In this document: positions 8,890 through 20,564 of the stretch, one piece after another | Layout: every line of letters begins with the position of its first letter | Position numbering within the stretch: the stretch's first letter is position 1 | Assembly: GCF_910591885.1 (NCBI RefSeq) | Contig: NW_025963552.1 | Coordinates: 1,178,001-1,242,000 of the forward strand | Source: Bombus terrestris | Taxonomy: Eukaryota; Arthropoda; Insecta; Hymenoptera; Apidae | Direction: 5' to 3' | DNA: 64,000 bases | The notes under the pieces: generated by a model | Database searches by the model: none | Seen by the model: only the letters and a program-made list of their open reading frames with translations | What the model was told of the DNA's origin: nothing | Program-made: the position numbers and the translations under genes

Positions 8890-11548
8890 ATGTTTCAATG
8901 TCCGTATGTGCCAAACCGTTGGATTGTGACACACCTTTACGCGTCTCTCGTTCGCTGCGCTCGCTCGAAAACTATAACGTAACCTAAAACCAATCCATCT
9001 TGCGTTCATTATTCGATATGGTGGCGACTTATTTCGAATTTGCGAACGTGTCGGATCGGATGTGAGGTTGGACTAAATTTTTACGAGCGAGCGGAGCGAG
9101 CGAGCAACGATCACAATTTGCAAGGTATACATATACCTTATATTGCCTTGCATATATTTCGTGTTAGTACCTAATTTTTTCAGCCACTTCGGACATCACA
9201 TTGGACTGTAGTATGTGGAAATAGTACAATTTATGTGAAACTATTCACAAACTGTAAACATTTGTCAGCAGGCAATAGGATAAAGACTTCCGGCTCCTCG
9301 GGCTGGTGCGAATGTTTCAATGTCCGTATGTGCCAAACCGTTGGATCGTGACACACCTTTACGCGTCTCTCGCTCGCTGCGCTCGCTCGAAAGCTATAGC
9401 CTAACCTAAAACCAATCCCTCTTGCGTTAGTCATTCGATATGAAGGCGACTTATTTCGAATTTGCGAACGTGTCGGATCGGATGTGAGGTTGGACTAAAT
9501 TTTTACGAGCGAGCGGAGCGAGCGAGCAACGATCACAATTTGCAAGGTATACATATACCTTGCAATATGCATATATATCGTGTTAGTACCTAATTTCGTC
9601 AGCCACTTCGGACATCACATTGCCCTGTAGTATGTGGAAATAGTACTATTTATGTGAAACTATTCACAAACTGTAAACATTTGTCAGCAGGCAATATGAT
9701 AAAGACATCCGGCTCCTCGGGCTGGTGCGAATGTTTCAATGTCAGTATGTGCCAAACCGTTGGATTGTGACACACCTTTACGCGTCTCTCGCTCGCTGCG
9801 CTCGCTCGAAAGCTGTAGCCTAACCTAAACCCAATCCATCTTGCGTTAGTCAGTCGATATGAAGGCAACTTATTTCGAATTTGCGAACGTGTCGGATCGT
9901 ATGTGAGGTTGGACTAAATTTTTACGAGCGAGCGGAGCGAGCGAGCAACGATCACAATTTGCAAGGTATACATATACCTTATATTGCCTTGCATATATTT
10001 CGTGTTATTACCTAATTTTGTCAGCCATTTCGGACATCACATTGCACTGTACTATGTGGAAACAGTACTATTTATGTGGAACTATTCACAAACTGTAAAC
10101 ACTTGTCAGTAGGCAATATGATAAAGACTTCCGGCTCCTCGGGTTGGTGCGAACGTTTCAATGTCAGTATGTGCCAAACCGTTGGATTGTGACACACCCT
10201 TACGCGTCTCTCGCTCGCTGCGCTCGCTCGAAAGCTATAGCCTAACCTAAAACCAATCCCTCTTGCGTTAGTCATTCGATATGAAGGCGACTTATTTCGA
10301 ATTTGCGAACGTGTCGGATCGGATGTGAGGTTGGACTAAATTTTTACGAGCGAGCGGAGCGAGCGAGCAACGATCACAATTTGCAAGGTATACATATACC
10401 TTGCAATATGCATATATATCGTGTGAGTACCTAATTTTGTCAGCCACTTCGGACATCACATTGCACTGTAGTATGTGGAAATAGTACTATTTATGTGAAA
10501 CTATTCACAAACTGTAAACATTTGTCAGTAGGCAATAGGATAAATACTTCCGGCTCCTCGGGCTGGTGCGAATGTTTCAATGTCAGTATGTGCCAAACCG
10601 TTGGATTGTGACACACCTTTACGCGTCTCTCGCTCGCTGCGCTCGCTCGAAAACTATAGCGTATCCTAAAACCAATCCATCTTGCGTTCATTATTCGATA
10701 TGGTGGCGACTTATTTCGAATTTGCGAACGTGTCGGATCGGATGTGATGTTGGACTAAATTTCTACGAGCGAGCGGAGCGAGCGAGCATCGATCACAATA
10801 TGCAAGGTATACATATACCTTGCAATATGCATATATATCGTGTTAGTACCTAATTTCGTCAGCCACTTCGGACATCACATTGCCCTGTAGTATGTGGAAA
10901 TAGTACTATTTATGTGAAACTATTCACAAACTGTAAACATTAGTCAGCAGGCAATATGATAAAGACATCCGGCTCCTCGGGCTGGTGCGAATGTTTCAAT
11001 GTCAGTATGTGCCAAACCGTTGGATTGTGACACACCTTTACGCGTCTCTCGCTCGCTGCGCTCGCTCGAAAGCTGTAGCCTAACCTAAACCCAATCCATC
11101 TTGCGTTAGTCATTCGATATGAAGGCAACTTATTTCGAATTTGCGAACGTGTCGGATCGTATGTGAGGTTGGACTAAATTTTTACGAGCGAGCGGAGCGA
11201 GCGAGCAACGATCACAATTTGCAAGGTATACATATACCTTATATTGCCTTGCATATATTTCGTGTTAGTACCTAATTTTGTCAGCCACTTCGGACATCAC
11301 ATTGGACTGTACTATGTGGAAACAGTACTATTTATGTGGAACTATTCACAAACTGTAAACACTTGTCAGTATGCAATATGATAAAGACTTCCGGCTCCTC
11401 GGGTTGGTGCGAATGTTTCAATGTCAGTATGTGCCAAACCGTTGGATTGTGACACACCTTTACGCGTCTCTCGCTCGCTGCGCTCGCTCGAAAGCTATAG
11501 CCTAACCTAAAACCAATCCCTCTTGCGTTAGTCATTCGATATGAAGGC
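8890..11548. repeat. Higher-order copy a (4,205-bp offset pair)
   Basis: This block matches 13,095-15,753 at a constant offset of 4,205 bp. Shared private variants include CTAATTTTTTCAGCC (about 9,171 and 13,376), AGTACAATTTATG (about 9,226 and 13,431), GGATCGTGACAC (about 9,344 and 13,549), and GATGTGATGTTGG (about 10,741 and 14,946). The match ends on the right where GGCAACTT here becomes GGCGACTT in the partner, and on the left inside the unit at 8,809. Breakpoints are approximate. Confidence 0.82.
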
Positions 11549-13094
11549 AACTTATTTCGAATTTGCGAACGTGTCGGATCGTATGTGAGGTTGGACTAAA
11601 TTTTTACGAGCGAGCGGAGCGAGCGAGCAACGATCACAATTTCCAAGCTATACATATACCTTATATTGCCTTGCATATATTTCGTGTTATTACCTAATTT
11701 TGTCAGCCATTTCGGACATCACATTGCACTGTACTATGTGGAAACAGTACTATTTATGTGGAACTATTCACAAACTGTAAACACTTGTCAGTAGGCAATA
11801 TGATAAAGACTTCCGGCTCCTCGGGTTGGTGCGAACGTTTCAATGTCAGTATGTGCCAAACCGTTGGATTGTGACACACCCTTACGCGTCTCTCGCTCGC
11901 TGCGCTCGCTCGAAAGCTATAGCCTAACCTAAAACCAATCCCTCTTGCGTTAGTCATTCGATATGAAGGCGACTTATTTCGAATTTGCGAACGTGTCGGA
12001 TCGGATGTGAGGTTGGACTAAATTTTTACGAGCGAGCGGAGCGAGCGAGCAACGATCACAATTTGCAAGGTATACATATACCTTGCAATATGCATATATA
12101 TCGTGTGAGTACCTAATTTTGTCAGCCACTTCGGACATCACATTGCACTGTAGTATGTGGAAATAGTACTATTTATGTGAAACTATTCACAAACTGTAAA
12201 CATTTGTCAGTAGGCAATAGGATAAATACTTCCGGCTCCTCGGGCTGGTGCGAATGTTTCAATGTCAGTATGTGCCAAACCGTTGGATTGTGACACACCT
12301 TTACGCGTCTCTCGCTCGCTGCGCTCGCTCGAAAACTATAGCGTATCCTAAAACCAATCCATCTTGCGTTCATTATTCGATATGGTGCCGACTTATTTCG
12401 AATTTGCGAACGTGTCGGATCGGATGTGATGTTGGACTAAATTTCTACGAGCGAGCGGAGCGAGCGAGCATCGATCACAATATGCAAGGTATACATATAC
12501 CTTGCAATATGCATATATATCGTGTTAGTACCTAATTTCGTCAGCCACTTCGGACATCACATTGCCCTGTAGTATGTTGAAATAGTACTATTTATGTGAA
12601 ACTATTCACAAACTGTAAACATTTGTCAGCAGGCAATATGATAAAGACTTCCGGCTCGTCGGGCTGGTGCGAATGTTTCAATGTCAGTATGTGCCAAACC
12701 ATTGGATTGTGACACACCTTTACGCGTCTCTCGCTCGCTGCGCTCGCTCGAAAGCTATAGCGTAACCTAAAACCAATCCATCTTGCGTTAGTCATTCGAT
12801 ATGAAGGCAACTTATTTCGAATTTGCGAACGTGTCGGATCGTATGTGAGGTTGGACTAAATTTTTACGAGCGAGCGGAGCGAGCAATAAACGATCACAAT
12901 TTCCAAGCTATACATATACCTTATATTGCCTTGCATATATTTCGTGTTATTACCTAATTTTGTCAGCCATTTCGGACATCACATTGCACTGTACTATGTG
13001 GTAACAGTACTATTTATGTGGAACTATTCACAAACTGTAAACACTTGTCAGTAGGCAATATGATAAAGACTTCCGGCTCCTCGGGCTGGTGCGA

Positions 13095-15753
13095 ATGTTT
13101 CAATGTCCGTATGTGCCAAACCGTTGGATTGTGACACACCTTTACGCGTCTCTCGTTCGCTGCGCTCGCTCGAAAACTATAACGTAACCTAAAACCAATC
13201 CATCTTGCGTTCATTATTCGATATGGTGGCGACTTATTTCGAATTTGCGAACGTGTCGGATCGGATGTGAGGTTGGACTAAATTTTTACGAGCGAGCGGA
13301 GCGAGCGAGCAACGATCACAATTTGCAAGGTATACATATACCTTATATTGCCTTGCATATATTTCGTGTTAGTACCTAATTTTTTCAGCCACTTCGGACA
13401 TCACATTGGACTGTAGTATGTGGAAATAGTACAATTTATGTGAAACTATTCACAAACTGTAAACATTTGTCAGCAGGCAATAGGATAAAGACTTCCGGCT
13501 CCTCGGGCTGGTGCGAATGTTTCAATGTCCGTATGTGCCAAACCGTTGGATCGTGACACACCTTTACGCGTCTCTCGCTCGCTGCGCTCGCTCGAAAGCT
13601 ATAGCCTAACCTAAAACCAATCCCTCTTGCGTTAGTCATTCGATATGAAGGCGACTTATTTCGAATTTGCGAACGTGTCGGATCGGATGTGAGGTTGGAC
13701 TAAATTTTTACGAGCGAGCGGAGCGAGCGAGCAACGATCACAATTTGCAAGGTATACATATACCTTGCAATATGCATATATATCGTGTTAGTACCTAATT
13801 TCGTCAGCCACTTCGGACATCACATTGCCCTGTAGTATGTGGAAATAGTACTATTTATGTGAAACTATTCACAAACTGTAAACATTTGTCAGCAGGCAAT
13901 ATGATAAAGACATCCGGCTCCTCGGGCTGGTGCGAATGTTTCAATGTCAGTATGTGCCAAACCGTTGGATTGTGACACACCTTTACGCGTCTCTCGCTCG
14001 CTGCGCTCGCTCGAAAGCTGTAGCCTAACCTAAACCCAATCCATCTTGCGTTAGTCAGTCGATATGAAGGCAACTTATTTCGAATTTGCGAACGTGTCGG
14101 ATCGTATGTGAGGTTGGACTAAATTTTTACGAGCGAGCGGAGCGAGCGAGCAACGATCACAATTTGCAAGGTATACATATACCTTATATTGCCTTGCATA
14201 TATTTCGTGTTATTACCTAATTTTGTCAGCCATTTCGGACATCACATTGCACTGTACTATGTGGAAACAGTACTATTTATGTGGAACTATTCACAAACTG
14301 TAAACACTTGTCAGTAGGCAATATGATAAAGACTTCCGGCTCCTCGGGTTGGTGCGAACGTTTCAATGTCAGTATGTGCCAAACCGTTGGATTGTGACAC
14401 ACCCTTACGCGTCTCTCGCTCGCTGCGCTCGCTCGAAAGCTATAGCCTAACCTAAAACCAATCCCTCTTGCGTTAGTCATTCGATATGAAGGCGACTTAT
14501 TTCGAATTTGCGAACGTGTCGGATCGGATGTGAGGTTGGACTAAATTTTTACGAGCGAGCGGAGCGAGCGAGCAACGATCACAATTTGCAAGGTATACAT
14601 ATACCTTGCAATATGCATATATATCGTGTGAGTACCTAATTTTGTCAGCCACTTCGGACATCACATTGCACTGTAGTATGTGGAAATAGTACTATTTATG
14701 TGAAACTATTCACAAACTGTAAACATTTGTCAGTAGGCAATAGGATAAATACTTCCGGCTCCTCGGGCTGGTGCGAATGTTTCAATGTCAGTATGTGCCA
14801 AACCGTTGGATTGTGACACACCTTTACGCGTCTCTCGCTCGCTGCGCTCGCTCGAAAACTATAGCGTATCCTAAAACCAATCCATCTTGCGTTCATTATT
14901 CGATATGGTGGCGACTTATTTCGAATTTGCGAACGTGTCGGATCGGATGTGATGTTGGACTAAATTTCTACGAGCGAGCGGAGCGAGCGAGCATCGATCA
15001 CAATATGCAAGGTATACATATACCTTGCAATATGCATATATATCGTGTTAGTACCTAATTTCGTCAGCCACTTCGGACATCACATTGCCCTGTAGTATGT
15101 GGAAATAGTACTATTTATGTGAAACTATTCACAAACTGTAAACATTAGTCAGCAGGCAATATGATAAAGACATCCGGCTCCTCGGGCTGGTGCGAATGTT
15201 TCAATGTCAGTATGTGCCAAACCGTTGGATTGTGACACACCTTTACGCGTCTCTCGCTCGCTGCGCTCGCTCGAAAGCTGTAGCCTAACCTAAACCCAAT
15301 CCATCTTGCGTTAGTCATTCGATATGAAGGCAACTTATTTCGAATTTGCGAACGTGTCGGATCGTATGTGAGGTTGGACTAAATTTTTACGAGCGAGCGG
15401 AGCGAGCGAGCAACGATCACAATTTGCAAGGTATACATATACCTTATATTGCCTTGCATATATTTCGTGTTAGTACCTAATTTTGTCAGCCACTTCGGAC
15501 ATCACATTGGACTGTACTATGTGGAAACAGTACTATTTATGTGGAACTATTCACAAACTGTAAACACTTGTCAGTATGCAATATGATAAAGACTTCCGGC
15601 TCCTCGGGTTGGTGCGAATGTTTCAATGTCAGTATGTGCCAAACCGTTGGATTGTGACACACCTTTACGCGTCTCTCGCTCGCTGCGCTCGCTCGAAAGC
15701 TATAGCCTAACCTAAAACCAATCCCTCTTGCGTTAGTCATTCGATATGAAGGC
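13095..15753. repeat. Higher-order copy b (4,205-bp offset pair)
   Basis: Partner of the block at 8,890-11,548. By eye I found no consistent difference between the two across about 2.6 kb, so this is among the younger duplications in the left half of the window. Confidence 0.82.
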
Positions 15754-18053
15754 GACTTATTTCGAATTTGCGAACGTGTCGGATCGGATGTGAGGTTGGA
15801 CTAAATTTTTACGAGCGAGCGGAGCGAGCGAGCAACGATCACAATTTGCAAGGTATACATATACCTTGCAATATGCATATATATCGTGTGAGTACCTAAT
15901 TTTGTCAGCCACTTCGGACATCACATTGCACTGTAGTATGTGGAAATAGTACTAGTTATGTGAAACTATTCACAAACTGTAAACATTTGTCAGTAGGCAA
16001 TAGGATAAAGACTTCCGGCTCCTCGGGCTGGTGCGAATGTTTCAATGTCCGTATGTGCCAAACCGTTGGATTGTGACACACCTTTACGCGTCTCTCGCTC
16101 GCTGCGCTCGCTCGAAAGCTATAGCCTAACCTAAAACCAATCCCTCTTGCGTTAGTCATTCGATATGAAGGCGACTTATTTCGAATTTGCGAACGTGTCG
16201 GATCGGATGTGAGGTTGGACTAAATTTTTACGAGCGAGCGGAGCGAGCGAGCAACGATCACAATTTGCAAGGTATACATATACCTTGCAATATGCATATA
16301 TATCGTGTGAGTACCTAATTTTGTCAGCCACTTCGGACATCACATTGCACTGTAGTATGTGGAAATAGTACTATTTATGTGAAACTATTCACAAACTGTA
16401 AACATTTGTCAGTAGGCAATAGGATAAATACTTCCGGCTCCTCGGGCTGGTGCGAATGTTTCAATGTCAGTATGTGCCAAACCGTTGGATTGTGACACAC
16501 CTTTACGCGTCTCTCGCTCGCTGCGCTCGCTCGAAAACTATAGCGTATCCTAAAACCAATCCATCTTGCGTTCATTATTCGATATGGTGGCGACTTATTT
16601 CGAATTTGCGAACGTGTCGGATCGGATGTGATGTTGGACTAAATTTCTACGAGCGAGCGGAGCGAGCGAGCATCGATCACAATATGCAAGGTATACATAT
16701 ACCTTGCAATATGCATATATATCGTGTTAGTACCTAATTTCGTCAGCCACTTCGGACATCACATTGCCCTGTAGTATGTGGAAATAGTACTATTTATGTG
16801 AAACTATTCACAAACTGTAAACATTAGTCAGCAGGCAATATGATAAAGACATCCGGCTCCTCGGGCTGGTGCGAATGTTTCAATGTCAGTATGTGCCAAA
16901 CCGTTGGATTGTGACACACCTTTACGCGTCTCTCGCTCGCTGCGCTCGCTCGAAAGCTGTAGCCTAACCTAAACCCAATCCATCTTGCGTTAGTCATTCG
17001 ATATGAAGGCAACTTATTTCGAATTTGCGAACGTGTCGGATCGTATGTGAGGTTGGACTAAATTTTTACGAGCGAGCGGAGCGAGCGAGCAACGATCACA
17101 ATTTGCAAGGTATACATATACCTTATATTGCCTTGCATATATTTCGTGTTAGTACCTAATTTTGTCAGCCACTTCGGACATCACATTGGACTGTACTATG
17201 TGGAAACAGTACTATTTATGTGGAACTATTCACAAACTGTAAACACTTGTCAGTATGCAATATGATAAAGACTTCCGGCTCCTCGGGTTGGTGCGAATGT
17301 TTCAATGTCAGTATGTGCCAAACCGTTGGATTGTGACACACCTTTACGCGTCTCTCGCTCGCTGCGCTCGCTCGAAAGCTATAGCCTAACCTAAAACCAA
17401 TCCCTCTTGCGTTAGTCATTCGATATGAAGGCGACTTATTTCGAATTTGCGAACGTGTCGGATCGGATGTGAGGTTGGACTAAATTTTTACGAGCGAGCG
17501 GAGCGAGCGAGCAACGATCACAATTTGCAAGGTATACATATACCTTGCAATATGCATATATATCGTGTGAGTACCTAATTTTGTCAGCCACTTCGGACAT
17601 CACATTGCACTGTAGTATGTGGAAATAGTATAATTTATGTGAAACTATTCACAAACTGTAAACATTTGTCAGTAGGCAATAGGATAAATACTTCCGGCTC
17701 CTCGGGCTGGTGCGAATGTTTCAATGTCAGTATGTGCCAAACCGTTGGATTGTGACACACCTTTACGCGTCTCTCGCTCGCTGCGCTCGCTCGAAAACTA
17801 TAGCGTATCCTAAAACCAATCCATCTTGCGTTCATTATTCGATATGGTGGCGACTTATTTCGAATTTGCGAACGTGTCGGATCGGATGTGAGGTTGGACT
17901 AAATTTTTACGAGCGAGCGGAGCGAGCGAGCAACGATCACAATTTGCAAGGTATACATATACCTTGCAATATGCATATATATCGTGTTAGTACCTAATTT
18001 TGTTAGCCACTTCGGACATCACATTGGACTGTAGTATGTGGAAATAGTACAAT

Positions 18054-19304
18054 TTATGTGAAACTATTCACAAACTGTAAACATTTGTCAGCAGGCAATA
18101 GGATAAAGACTTCCGGCTCCTCGGGCTGGTGCGAATGTTTCAATGTCCGTATGTGCCAAACCGTTAGATTGTGATACACCTTTACGCGTCTCTCGCTCGC
18201 TGCGCTCGCTCGAAAACTATAGCCTAACCTAAAGCCAATCCCTCTTGCGTTAGTCATTCGATATGAAGGCGACTTATTTCGAATTTGCGAACGTGTCGGA
18301 TCGGATGTGAGGTTGGACTAAATTTTTACGAGCGAGCGGAGCGAGCGAGCAACGATCACAATTTGCAAGGTATACATATACCTTGCAATATGCATATATA
18401 TCGTGTTAGTACCTAATTTTGTCAGCCACTTCGGACATCACATTGCACTGTAGTATGTGGAAATAGTACTATTTATGTGAAACTATTCACAAACTGTAAA
18501 CATTTGTCAGTAGGCAATATGATAAAGACTTCCGGCTCGTCGGGCTGGTGCGAATGTTTCAATGTCAGTATGTGCCAAACCGTTAGATTGTGATACACCT
18601 TTACGCGTCTCTCGCTCGCTGCGCTCGCTCGAAAGCTATAGCGTAACCTAAAACCAATCCATCTTGCGTTAGTCATTCGATATGAAGGCAACTTATTTCG
18701 AATTTGCGAACGTGTCGGATCGTATGTGAGGTTGGACTAAATTTTTACGAGCGAGCGGAGCGAGCGAGCAACGATCACAATTTCCAAGCTATACATATAC
18801 CTTATATTGCCTTGCATATATTTCGTGTTATTACCTAATTTTGTCAGCCATTTCGGACATCACATTGCACTGTACTATGTGGAAACAGTACTATTTATGT
18901 GGAACTATTCACAAACTGTAAACACTTGTCAGTAGGCAATATGATAAAGACTTCCGGCTCCTCGGGTTGGTGCGAACGTTTCAATGTCAGTATGTGCCAA
19001 ACCGTTGGATTGTGACACACCCTTACGCGTCTCTCGCTCGCTGCGCTCGCTCGAAAGCTATAGCCTAACCTAAAACCAATCCCTCTTGCGTTAGTCATTC
19101 GATATGAAGGCGACTTATTTCGAATTTGCGAACGTGTCGGATCGGATGTGAGGTTGGACTAAATTTTTACGAGCGAGCGAGCAACGATCACAATTTGCAA
19201 GGTATACATATACCTTGCAATATGCATATATATCGTGTTAGTACCTAATTTTGTTAGCCACTTCGGACATCACATTGGACTGTAGTATGTGGAAATAGTA
19301 CAAT
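18054..19304. repeat. Trimer higher-order repeat, copy 1 (1,251 bp, with 9-bp deletion)
   Basis: Three units (18,054, 18,473, 18,895) form a block repeated immediately at 19,305-20,564. Shared markers are AAAGCCAATCC, AGTACAATTT, and GTTAGATTGTGATACACC in two consecutive units. The third unit is 410 bp because one 9-base GAGCGAGCG step is missing from GC-rich arm 2 (around 19,171-19,182), leaving GAGCGAGCGAGCAACG. Slippage between the short direct repeats inside the arm explains the loss. Confidence 0.88.
18473..18894. repeat. 422-bp variant with broken palindrome (TTCCAAGC type)
   Basis: A third recurring subtype has TTCCAAGCTATACATATACC in place of TTTGCAAGGTATACATATACC (positions 18,781-18,802). 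The change destroys the left arm of the palindrome. It is followed by GTGTTATTACC rather than GTGTTAGTACC, by CATTTCGGAC rather than CACTTCGGAC, and by AAACAGTACT in place of AAATAGTACT. These linked changes recur together, for example near 7,436-7,548, 11,641-11,750, 20,033-20,145, 24,233, 25,913, 30,118, 33,485, 41,905, 44,430, 47,370, 52,407, 57,862 and 62,900. They therefore define a subfamily haplotype rather than random noise. Confidence 0.85.
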
Positions 19305-20564
19305 TTATGTGAAACTATTCACAAACTGTAAACATTTGTCAGCAGGCAATAGGATAAAGACTTCCGGCTCCTCGGGCTGGTGCGAATGTTTCAATGTCCG
19401 TATGTGCCAAACCGTTAGATTGTGATACACCTTTACGCGTCTCTCGCTCGCTGCGCTCGCTCGAAAACTATAGCCTAACCTAAAGCCAATCCCTCTTGCG
19501 TTAGTCATTCGATATGAAGGCGACTTATTTCGAATTTGCGAACGTGTCGGATCGGATGTGAGGTTGGACTAAATTTTTACGAGCGAGCGGAGCGAGCGAG
19601 CAACGATCACAATTTGCAAGGTATACATATACCTTGCAATATGCATATATATCGTGTTAGTACCTAATTTTGTCAGCCACTTCGGACATCACATTGCACT
19701 GTAGTATGTGGAAATAGTACTATTTATGTGAAACTATTCACAAACTGTAAACATTTGTCAGTAGGCAATATGATAAAGACTTCCGGCTCGTCGGGCTGGT
19801 GCGAATGTTTCAATGTCAGTATGTGCCAAACCGTTAGATTGTGATACACCTTTACGCGTCTCTCGCTCGCTGCGCTCGCTCGAAAGCTATAGCGTAACCT
19901 AAAACCAATCCATCTTGCGTTAGTCATTCGATATGAAGGCAACTTATTTCGAATTTGCGAACGTGTCGGATCGTATGTGAGGTTGGACTAAATTTTTACG
20001 AGCGAGCGGAGCGAGCGAGCAACGATCACAATTTCCAAGCTATACATATACCTTATATTGCCTTGCATATATTTCGTGTTATTACCTAATTTTGTCAGCC
20101 ATTTCGGACATCACATTGCACTGTACTATGTGGAAACAGTACTATTTATGTGGAACTATTCACAAACTGTAAACACTTGTCAGTAGGCAATATGATAAAG
20201 ACTTCCGGCTCCTCGGGTTGGTGCGAACGTTTCAATGTCAGTATGTGCCAAACCGTTGGATTGTGACACACCCTTACGCGTCTCTCGCTCGCTGCGCTCG
20301 CTCGAAAGCTATAGCCTAACCTAAAACCAATCCCTCTTGCGTTAGTCATTCGATATGAAGGCGACTTATTTCGAATTTGCGAACGTGTCGGATCGGATGT
20401 GAGGTTGGACTAAATTTTTACGAGCGAGCGGAGCGAGCGAGCAACGATCACAATTTGCAAGGTATACATATACCTTGCAATATGCATATATATCGTGTGA
20501 GTACCTAATTTTGTCAGCCACTTCGGACATCACATTGCACTGTAGTATGTGGAAATAGTACTAT
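19305..20564. repeat. Trimer higher-order repeat, copy 2 (1,260 bp)
   Basis: Tandem copy of 18,054-19,304 with arm 2 intact in the third unit (20,146). The adjacency and shared markers show a recent three-unit tandem duplication. The 9-bp deletion arose after it, or was repaired in this copy. Confidence 0.88.

Larger units (their letters stand above)
8387..18053. repeat. Array segment II: 10-unit and 4-unit higher-order copies
   Basis: Units begin at 8387, 8809, 9231, 9650, 10072, 10491, 10910, 11332, 11754, 12173, 12592, 13014, 13436, 13855, 14277, 14696, 15115, 15537, 15956, 16375, 16794, 17216 and 17635. A block of about 2.65 kb recurs at a 4,205-bp offset, and a shorter block from 15,115 recurs at a 1,679-bp offset (16,794). 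The order of unit types repeats accordingly. No gene or unique sequence is present. Confidence 0.85.
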
